The translations under genes were made by a program, and so were the position numbers. The notes beneath the pieces were generated by a model. It saw only the letters and a list, made by a program, of their open reading frames with translations, made no database searches and was not told the DNA's origin. Positions 21,901-28,818 of a DNA stretch of 38,568 bases are shown piece by piece (positions within the stretch are counted from its first letter, which is position 1; each line of letters starts with the position of its first letter). The DNA comes from a virus. Where the stretch lies: the IMG/VR virus record IMGVR_UViG_3300020467_000003, positions 1-38,568 of that record; one strand, given 5' to 3'.

Positions 21901-22211
21901 GAACTAGAACTAATAATATAGTTTAAAACTGTGCCTTTATAAATATAAGTTGCGTTGTTGTATGTAACTAAATCTCCTTTTTTAAACCCTTGACCTTGCG
22001 AATAATTACCTCTGTAATTAAGACCACTAGCCATTTGGCTATAGTTAGTGCCATCTTGTGATGGTGCTATGTTTTGAGAAGTTGACAAATCCGTTAATAC
22101 TACATAACTTGTGCCTTCAAAATAAACAATGTCATCTACTTCATATGCTGTGTTAGCAGCCCAAGTTCCTTTCCATTGAAACTTTAGTTTACCTAAATCA
22201 ATTTGTGCCAT
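18975..22211 (-). CDS. Large tail fibre or adhesin with cupredoxin-like domain and RCC1-like beta-propeller (1078 aa)
   Basis: A 1078-residue virion protein immediately downstream of the T7-type fibre. Residues 11-100 contain two carbohydrate-binding-like beta repeats (WKGTWAANTAYEVDDIVYF and YSQGQGFKKGDLVTYNN). Residues about 195-320 resemble a cupredoxin: His246 in TGHVFAF and Cys302, His305, Met308 in YGCSVHSGM, the ligand set of type 1 copper sites. Residues 605-1057 hold seven RCC1-like units, starting near 605, 680, 737, 799, 871, 974 and 1043; the best are GKLYTWGYNGYGQLG and GKLWCWGRNGNGQLG. Seven units make a complete propeller. It probably forms the receptor-binding part of the tail; host-range variation would be expected here. 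Confidence 0.85.
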   Translation of the reverse strand: MAQIDLGKLKFQWKGTWAANTAYEVDDIVYFEGTSYVVLTDLSTSQNIAPSQDGTNYSQMASGLNYRGNYSQGQGFKKGDLVTYNNATYIYKGTVLNYIISSSSSNPSTDSNFATLVNAPSASVLTASGGMIFRDNDDVSNVQLPIGEVGSQLSVIEKPLEDIPNEGNYEYNPILVGGTRHAWLTGDARETYESVNYTVTVAAVSGQNQFHLSGGSLSGTVERPTITIKVGSQYVFDVSDASNTGHVFAFKYWTSSAYAFVNGTGYSESDFGIVRSGTAGQAGATITFTPKAPALYILRYGCSVHSGMSDGVINTSYTTAAAGSEIPRIYRNNNLTSNINITKGKSYSFTFPANGLTYSVKDPAASGYSGAGNGGRITDGSAAPQFVTNGGTITYTPASGSTLTSVVIRDEANQADSISLTLKNLKTVPSWSGTTVYKKDLVQQPYDVPKDLVKGFCHFPNATINNYTESLWALPAYLKKSGRGFLYGCCTAGYRRGGALGLRKYVEFGNHYHTSSYDYTYGSGYGVYGVSAYNGTHSYPAEGVNRTPKFWEEALAGHSDYAHLLTDLNGNALDLYDQNGKLKYLWPKLMQMHKSGKHGYQLFENGMVMAAGYGGYGIWGNGSTWDLNAAGMGVVFFDDSGARLTGANHPKIKFIEFSNAQNFTGDNVSYYSTRMLDTNGKLYTWGYNGYGQLGDNTTSNNYYAKQMPMSRVGNEKIIYIASSGYYYTSVYAITESGKLWCWGRNGNGQLGLGNTTQQNTPVEMTGVTGSPINGKTVVHVIANQDGDDENKVWILTDEGKVYFAGYKGHAHGASGGVYQSSPTNSTLPELLTNSSTMWNSNNQKVIYMACNNCRYSTLYFITDGGSTGYNQKIYATGYNDYGQQGTGRTTSANNNSTDWFGAEIQFRDFGDPSLNTGGSNDSRPNEVIGTIHSFRDDSSHANYKKLAIGTIVKIHPRGGDGDNANRVVLEDDEGRLFVAGYWNYVTTPYLEADGNNAYYAQNNSWTNYFVPWWGTPEMIAEGGFTHHHSGNSETASSIITKSGEWFRQGDNSWYMIGDYHSSSYGCWIRSNWNQYTGD

Positions 22212-22213
22212 AA

Positions 22214-23173
22214 TTAAAGATCAATAATTAGATGTCCATTAGAGTTCAATGTAATCTTTGGAGCATTGGGAGCATTGGAGTCAAGAATGTCATCACCTAA
22301 AAAATAGGCTAAAGTCTCTCCTTTTGCAACAAAATCAGAAGTCTTGTAGACAACTGAATTTGCGTCACTAGCTAAATTATATATCATTCGCAACATACCG
22401 CTAGTTAATCTTTTAAATCCTACAAATACCGTAGCTCTAGTTAGGTTCTGTGCTGTAGACGCTGCATTAGTTGCAGTAACAGCAGATGCAGCAGCTTGTG
22501 TTGCACTCGCAGCAGCTTGTGTCGCTGATGAAGCAGCAGCAGCAGCACTACTACTCGCTTGTCCAATAGCTGTATTTGCGTTTGCTATACCTGCATCTAA
22601 CTGTCCTTTGTTAACAGCATCAGTTGCAGCAGAACCATCACCAAGATTAGAAATTTTATTTGAATTTGCATTTAATGTACCTGCCATATTGACAGAACCA
22701 TCAGCTTTTATAAATGCCTGTGTATCTATAAAATTCTTTGTTACTGCGTCTTGTGCATCAACTGGGTCTGCAACATTTTTTAAAATTTTATTATTAGCAC
22801 TTAAATTTGTACCTAATGGGACAACTCCTGACGCTGTATCATCTGCGTTTTCTTGTAAAGCAAATAATATCTGTTCTGTATTAGTATCAAGATCTGATTC
22901 TGTTAAAACACTACCGTCTTGGAAATCAACTTTTTTTGCACTTATATCTGTATTTCTTTGTAATCTTATAGCAGCACCATTAACAGGTATTTCAGAACTA
23001 ATAAATTCTATAGTTTGTCCAGAAACAGTAAAATGTGTCCCTAATGTTTTAGTAACTCCATCTACAGTTACATTAACTTCTTCATCAGATAAAAAAGCAA
23101 ATGATATTGCAAAAGTATCTGATGTACCATTACCTTGATGTGTTACAAATGAGGGCGTATTATTAGTTGCCAT
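22214..23173 (-). CDS. T7-type tail fibre adaptor (gp17 N-terminal domain, 319 aa)
   Basis: A 319-residue protein whose first 130 residues match the T7 gp17 N-terminal tail-attachment domain: FVTHQGNGTSDTFAISF, FLSDEEVNVTVDGV, IRLQRNTDISAKKVDFQDGS and LTESDLDTNTEQILFALQE. A region of VTKNFID and KISNLGDG collagen-like/fibre-shaft repeats follows, then an Ala/Ser/Thr-rich coiled coil (AAASSATQAAASATQAAAS) and a short C-terminal domain. T7 gp17 has 553 residues with the receptor tip on the same chain; here the chain stops short. The 1078-aa protein directly downstream, two bases away, probably supplies the receptor-binding tip. Confidence 0.9.
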   Translation of the reverse strand: MATNNTPSFVTHQGNGTSDTFAISFAFLSDEEVNVTVDGVTKTLGTHFTVSGQTIEFISSEIPVNGAAIRLQRNTDISAKKVDFQDGSVLTESDLDTNTEQILFALQENADDTASGVVPLGTNLSANNKILKNVADPVDAQDAVTKNFIDTQAFIKADGSVNMAGTLNANSNKISNLGDGSAATDAVNKGQLDAGIANANTAIGQASSSAAAAASSATQAAASATQAAASAVTATNAASTAQNLTRATVFVGFKRLTSGMLRMIYNLASDANSVVYKTSDFVAKGETLAYFLGDDILDSNAPNAPKITLNSNGHLIIDL

Positions 23174-23175
23174 TT

Positions 23176-26100
23176 TTATCTACCACCATAGACGTTTTTA
23201 AATGTTTCATTTTCTTTAATAGTTTCCCTATATTGTAACTCTAATTTCATTTTATCTTTAATTACATTTTGTACAAATGGCTCATCTTGATGATCTATAA
23301 AGAATTTTTCTTTACCTGCACGTTTATAAAATCTAATAATATCATCTAAACCTAAAGTATGCCCTACTGTTGGGTCACCTTCTACTACAAAATTTCTTAG
23401 TTTTTCAAATTTTCCTTCATTTTTTATAACCTTATTATTACGTCTATATTTTTCTATTTCTTCCATATGAGCAATAATATGTGGTTGATCAAAATATGCA
23501 GATATTGCTTCTCTTATATTCATATCTCCAAACCTTTGATAGCCTTCTGTACCTTTTGGAAACGTAAAATTATTAATGTATCTTACTAATTTATTATATT
23601 TAGGACTAGTTAAACCAACATCAACACTTTCTATTCCATCAACAGGATTTAATAAGTCTACATTTTGTTTTAAGTTTGGATTTGGTGGTTCGGGTAAATA
23701 ATTTAAAATTTTAAAATTAGTAATTAATGGATTATTTCTACTTGTAGATTGATTGACCCAATTTAATAACCATAATCCCTCACTTTGTTTATACTTTTTA
23801 ACTTTTTCATCAGTAATAAATTCATACTCAAATGGATATTTTGCTTCGTTATCGTCATTAACTCCATCACCTGCACCAAATATATGTTCATCTAATAATA
23901 TTTTAAAGTTTCTTAACCACCCTAATTTATCAAATCTAGTACTTAACATTTTTTTGTTTCTTAAATTTTGATATTCACTCTCAGTCATAACTCCTGAGTT
24001 TCTAAGACCTAAACCAACATCATGTTTTAAATCTTTTAAAATTCTTGGTGCTATTGATGTAAGAATATTTCTTTGCAACCATGTTTTATTTTTTGCGGGG
24101 TCTTCAATAAATTTAAAGAAATCTTGTATGCCAAACATATTACCTTTATTTAAAATTGATCTTACGGTGTAATATGACAAACTAGTAACAAATTCACCAA
24201 ATGTTTGTTCTGGTAATTGATCTGCTACTTTAAATAAATTCATAGCATTTATTAATACTTGTGATATAGGGTCTAACTTTTGTATCGAATAATAGTCATA
24301 TACTGGTTTGTTATCTTCACCTATTACTGGTTGTCCATCTTTTTGACGCAAAATACCAATTGATTCTGGTAATTCACCACTCATTTTTTGTAATTTTACT
24401 TTAGTTTTTTCCCAATCACCGCCAAAATAATTATCTGATGTTCCTTGAAAAATTACTTTTGGTGGATTATCAGGGTCATTTTTTTTGTACATATTTAGTA
24501 CAGTTGCAAATGCAGGTAACAAAATAATATTGCCTAACATCAATTGACCTCTAGCCTGTCTTGCAACCATAGGGTCTAAACTTTTTAGATCTTGCCAAAG
24601 TTCTGGCATTAAAAAGTTAACTATAGGTGTTCTTCTCCAACCACGTTTCATTAAATTAACAGGTGATCGTAAGAAAAACATAAAACGTTTTGCTATTGGT
24701 GATGTTGACGTTATACGATTTGCACCATCAGCAACTTGTCCAAAAATAAATCCTTTATTAAATATTGGCTCAGTAAACGTTTGTCTTTTTGCAAACTCTA
24801 ATGATTGTTGCAATGCTTCTGCAAAATCATCATCTATAATTCCATTTTTTAATGCTTTTCTAGATTTACTAAGTAACAACTCTTGCATAGCTTTTAAATA
24901 ACCTTGTACATGATCAGTTAACTCTTGACCTGTTTTGCCTAATTTCATACCAGATCTAAATCCATGAAACGTCATAGACCCATTTAATGCACCTGCTTGA
25001 AACAAAGCGTCCATAGTAGTCATAACTTTACTACCACCTCTAAATGCTTGAGTTGGAAAATTAAAGCCTTCATCTAACAATGGCAACCTATCTGAAAAAG
25101 GTACTTTCATTTGACCATCAAGAAATGCTGCTGTTGCTTCTCCTAATGGTGTATTACGAAATTCAAAAGCAGGGATAGAAACTTTCTTACCGCCAAGATT
25201 ATATGTTTGTCCAGTAAACGGAAGTTGACCTTCAATCAATTGACTAGAAAAAGCTCTTTCACTTACGTTTTCTAATTTTGTATTTCTTGGGTTAATAATA
25301 TTAACATCAGTCAACCATGATTTTTTAGCAACTTCATTTATAAATTCTAAGTCAGTAAACATACCAGTAAATGCTTTTAAATTTTCTTGGTACATTCTTG
25401 TATCGCCTTTAAATGCTTTAAGCATTGCATAAGGGTCTAACATCATTTCAACACCAAAAAATAGTGACTCAAGACTATTAGAAACAAAGTTAACTGTTAA
25501 TGTTGTTGGGTGAAACAATAATAAGTTAATACTTAAATCAGTTAATGGGTGTAATATTTTATCGTTTAAAATTGCAGTTAATAAATTTTGTTCAAACAAC
25601 TTTTGTAGCTTTTGTGGGTCACCGTTTGCTCTATTTAAGACTCCAAATAAATTATCTAACTTTGTATAATCACCATCTTTCATAGCTTCTGCGTGTGCTT
25701 CATATATTTTTTCTTGAAAATCACTAAATCTTTTACTGTAATTTTTTGAGTTATAAATAACTTCTTCTTTTAACTTTGCCCTAAATTTAAATTTTTCTGA
25801 TTCTGGTAATTTAGCCCAATCTTCTGGATTAATACCCATAGTAGGTATTTGCATAGCTTTTAAACCTTGACCTGTTTTACTTCCAATAGGTACTGCGAGT
25901 TCTATCCATTCATCTATTTCTTTCATGTTATTCAGCACTTTTCCTATATTTGCATCAACAAAACTATAATCTTCATTTCTTATTGCCATTTTTAATCTTT
26001 TAGATAAGTCTGTATTTTTGTTAGCTAATAAAGTGATTTGTTCTGCTAACGCATAATTCATTTCATCTAAAGGTTCTAAGTTTAATATTTCTGCTAACGC

Positions 26101-28818
26101 TTGTCCTCTAGCTTTTAATTCATCAGTATCAGCTAACATTGCAATTGCATTTTCAATAGTAGATCTTACAGATTTAGATTTGCCTAATGTACCATCTCTT
26201 TTTAGAGATTTTATTCTATTTATGATGTAGCTATATTTATTAAATTGTTTTCTTGTATGTGGTAAGTTAAAGAAATTTTCTTCATCATCAAACATACTGT
26301 TAGGATTATTGGTTTGACCTCCACCGCCATCTCCTCCTCGACCATCTCCACTCTTTGCTCCTATACCACTCCTATTTGGTCTATTACCATTTTTTTTCAT
26401 TGTAATAAAATCAACCTTATTCATGTCAGTAGTATGTCTATATTCCAAAGGAATCTCACTTTTCTTAAATTGAAATCTACCGCTATTAAAATCATTAAAA
26501 ATTTTAGTTGCCTGATCTCCTCCAAACTTAGCTTTTATACTTGCCAACATACGTCTGAAATATTCTTGCATTTCTTGACCTAATCTTTTCCATGAACCTA
26601 TTGGAGCATTAGGTAATCTTCCATCAAACTGCAAAAACTCATCAGTCATAGTTTCTGCAAAGTATTCATCTATATTTTTGTATCTATATGTTTCTTCTGT
26701 AAATTTTGTATTTTCAAACCAACTTTCCTTTATTTTTTTAAATGAAGGTAAATCGTCCCATTCAATGCTTTTGCCTACTCTGTCATATTCTCTATCCATT
26801 CTTCTGCCGAAACTTTCCATTTGCTCAACAGTTATTAATTGTTTAAAATCTTCCCATTTTGTTTTTTCTATAAAATCTTTTTTATTAGCATCAAAATCTA
26901 TAAGATATTGTTTTCTTTTTTTTGCAAATTCGGTTCTTAGTTTATTTAAATCTTCTGTAGGTAAATATCTAGATAATGTATGCCAAATTTCATGTATATA
27001 TGTTCTACTAAAATCACCTTCTCGTAATGTTTTTGCATTGATAGATATTAATTTTTTATTAAAATCAAAATTACCTGCTGCTCCTATTTTACTGTTAATA
27101 CTAAAAGAAACATCTCTAAGCCTTACATCACCTATGCTATCAATAAACAGATTTAAAAGATCAGCATCACCATCTGATAACTGTTGAAATTTAATTGCAG
27201 GTAATACAACTTTATTACCTTCTCTACCTGTAATTGTCATCTCAGGCATAAATGTATTTTTAAAATTTAAAAACTTAAGCCTTTGTTTTAAATAATCTTT
27301 ACCTCTACTACCATATAATCCTTGACCTGACTCCACTTTTGTTTGGTAAGGTACTGATTTTTCTTCTACGTTTTTGATATTTAATAAAGTATTTAAATTA
27401 TCTTCAGTTAAATTACCGTTTACGTTTAATTCACCAATAGCTCTGTTTATATAACTTATATCAGCTAAATCATCATCAGATAGACTTTCTATAATAATAT
27501 CGTTTCTTTTAAATAATTCATCTAATTTTGAATCTAGACTTAATTCATTCCATTTAATTTCATCTAAATAATTAAAATCAATGTTTGGTGTAAATCCTCT
27601 TGTTTCTGCTAATTTATTTGTTATCGCAGTAACAAGATCAGGATTTTGTTTTATTGCTTTGAATTTATCCAGTACGCCATCTATTAAAAATCTACCTAAA
27701 TCAATAATTTCTCCACCTGCTGATTTAAATCCAATTTTGCCTGACCTGTTTAAACCTCTTACTGCTGAGTAACCAAACTGTATAGGCAATGCTTCTGATA
27801 AAGCAAATTTTAATTTAGCTTCTATAAACCCTTCTTCTTTGGGATTTGTAGCAGTTAACCATCTGTATAAACCTGTATCTAATTCTGGTATTGCTTTTAC
27901 TAATGGGTCAAAAGCATGAAAGAAATTTTCTGTTTCAGCATCAAGAAACAAAAAACCTGCTGTAAAATCTTCTAAACCACCTAAAGCTCTATTAAAGAAA
28001 AAGTTTTGTACATTTTTAGCATTTAATCCTTTTGTCAAAGAATAGTTAACAGGTCTATAACTAAATTTTCCTAAACCAGTTACAGGATTAACACCACCTG
28101 TTAACTTATTTCCAATTCCTCTTGTAGCATTACCACCGACTATAAACCTAGTTATAATACTGGTAGTATTAAATATATTTTTATTACCATCTTCGGGGTC
28201 TATATTAGTTAATTTTCTTGTAATATCATCTATATCAAATAATTCAAATTCTTGATAAGGTTTACCTGCTAGTTGCGTAAATATATTAACGCCAGTTTCA
28301 GAAAATTCATTAAGTGCCATTGGATAGGCAGCAAAAAATCCTCTTATAATTTGCCCTACAGCATTGTCTGCATTGTTTCTACTAAAGTCTATAGATTGGT
28401 TGTAATATTTTATTGCTTTTTGCTTTCTATTTTCTAACAGCTTATTCCATTTAGGTTTTAAATTTTCTGGAAGAATATTTCCTATTTTGTTATAAACGTG
28501 TTTATTAAAAAACTGGTCATCAAAACCTTCTGCATAATCTTTTTTTTTCTTTGCGTAAAAATCGTTGTCCTCTGTATTATCAAAACTCAATATACTTTCA
28601 TTACCTTTTTCAAAACTAAATAATCCATTTGGATTAAAATCTAAATTTAATTCTTCACTTATAGATGAAATATTTTTTTTATCAGTATTATATATATTAC
28701 TCAAGTCAAGAGTTTCTATATTAGGTTCTATGTCATTACTTATAAGATCATTATGCTCTGTATTAAAAGGTATCTTATTAATACCATCATCTACAAATTC
28801 TTCTGTTGGTTTACCCAT
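23176..28818 (-). CDS. Giant internal virion protein with zinc metallopeptidase motif (T7 gp16 counterpart, 1880 aa)
   Basis: The largest gene, 1880 residues against 1318 in T7 gp16, in the gp16 position between the gp15-like gene and the fibre. A zincin motif HEIWH lies at about residues 609-613 (YIHEIWHTLSRY), followed by an EYFAETMTDEF segment that may give the third ligand. A Gly/Asp-rich linker (GDGRGGDGGGGQ) near residue 830 separates it from a long helical C-terminal half with RSPVNLMKRGWRR and other membrane-proximal-looking helices. T7 gp16 is ejected into the cell and helps carry DNA across the envelope; its N-terminal transglycosylase was not seen here. The start overlaps the stop of the upstream gene by one base. 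Confidence 0.88.
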   Translation of the reverse strand: MGKPTEEFVDDGINKIPFNTEHNDLISNDIEPNIETLDLSNIYNTDKKNISSISEELNLDFNPNGLFSFEKGNESILSFDNTEDNDFYAKKKKDYAEGFDDQFFNKHVYNKIGNILPENLKPKWNKLLENRKQKAIKYYNQSIDFSRNNADNAVGQIIRGFFAAYPMALNEFSETGVNIFTQLAGKPYQEFELFDIDDITRKLTNIDPEDGNKNIFNTTSIITRFIVGGNATRGIGNKLTGGVNPVTGLGKFSYRPVNYSLTKGLNAKNVQNFFFNRALGGLEDFTAGFLFLDAETENFFHAFDPLVKAIPELDTGLYRWLTATNPKEEGFIEAKLKFALSEALPIQFGYSAVRGLNRSGKIGFKSAGGEIIDLGRFLIDGVLDKFKAIKQNPDLVTAITNKLAETRGFTPNIDFNYLDEIKWNELSLDSKLDELFKRNDIIIESLSDDDLADISYINRAIGELNVNGNLTEDNLNTLLNIKNVEEKSVPYQTKVESGQGLYGSRGKDYLKQRLKFLNFKNTFMPEMTITGREGNKVVLPAIKFQQLSDGDADLLNLFIDSIGDVRLRDVSFSINSKIGAAGNFDFNKKLISINAKTLREGDFSRTYIHEIWHTLSRYLPTEDLNKLRTEFAKKRKQYLIDFDANKKDFIEKTKWEDFKQLITVEQMESFGRRMDREYDRVGKSIEWDDLPSFKKIKESWFENTKFTEETYRYKNIDEYFAETMTDEFLQFDGRLPNAPIGSWKRLGQEMQEYFRRMLASIKAKFGGDQATKIFNDFNSGRFQFKKSEIPLEYRHTTDMNKVDFITMKKNGNRPNRSGIGAKSGDGRGGDGGGGQTNNPNSMFDDEENFFNLPHTRKQFNKYSYIINRIKSLKRDGTLGKSKSVRSTIENAIAMLADTDELKARGQALAEILNLEPLDEMNYALAEQITLLANKNTDLSKRLKMAIRNEDYSFVDANIGKVLNNMKEIDEWIELAVPIGSKTGQGLKAMQIPTMGINPEDWAKLPESEKFKFRAKLKEEVIYNSKNYSKRFSDFQEKIYEAHAEAMKDGDYTKLDNLFGVLNRANGDPQKLQKLFEQNLLTAILNDKILHPLTDLSINLLLFHPTTLTVNFVSNSLESLFFGVEMMLDPYAMLKAFKGDTRMYQENLKAFTGMFTDLEFINEVAKKSWLTDVNIINPRNTKLENVSERAFSSQLIEGQLPFTGQTYNLGGKKVSIPAFEFRNTPLGEATAAFLDGQMKVPFSDRLPLLDEGFNFPTQAFRGGSKVMTTMDALFQAGALNGSMTFHGFRSGMKLGKTGQELTDHVQGYLKAMQELLLSKSRKALKNGIIDDDFAEALQQSLEFAKRQTFTEPIFNKGFIFGQVADGANRITSTSPIAKRFMFFLRSPVNLMKRGWRRTPIVNFLMPELWQDLKSLDPMVARQARGQLMLGNIILLPAFATVLNMYKKNDPDNPPKVIFQGTSDNYFGGDWEKTKVKLQKMSGELPESIGILRQKDGQPVIGEDNKPVYDYYSIQKLDPISQVLINAMNLFKVADQLPEQTFGEFVTSLSYYTVRSILNKGNMFGIQDFFKFIEDPAKNKTWLQRNILTSIAPRILKDLKHDVGLGLRNSGVMTESEYQNLRNKKMLSTRFDKLGWLRNFKILLDEHIFGAGDGVNDDNEAKYPFEYEFITDEKVKKYKQSEGLWLLNWVNQSTSRNNPLITNFKILNYLPEPPNPNLKQNVDLLNPVDGIESVDVGLTSPKYNKLVRYINNFTFPKGTEGYQRFGDMNIREAISAYFDQPHIIAHMEEIEKYRRNNKVIKNEGKFEKLRNFVVEGDPTVGHTLGLDDIIRFYKRAGKEKFFIDHQDEPFVQNVIKDKMKLELQYRETIKENETFKNVYGGR

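Noticed and set aside
22608-23138. 176-codon plus-strand reading frame opposite the T7-type fibre gene
   Set aside because: It lies wholly antisense to a gene with clear family identity and has biased Ser/Cys/Phe composition typical of a reverse-frame shadow; no ribosome binding site or neighbour supports it.
26678-27187. 169-codon plus-strand reading frame inside the gp16-like gene
   Set aside because: Antisense to the zincin-containing region of the 1880-aa protein, with repetitive Ser/Leu/Phe composition expected from the complementary strand.
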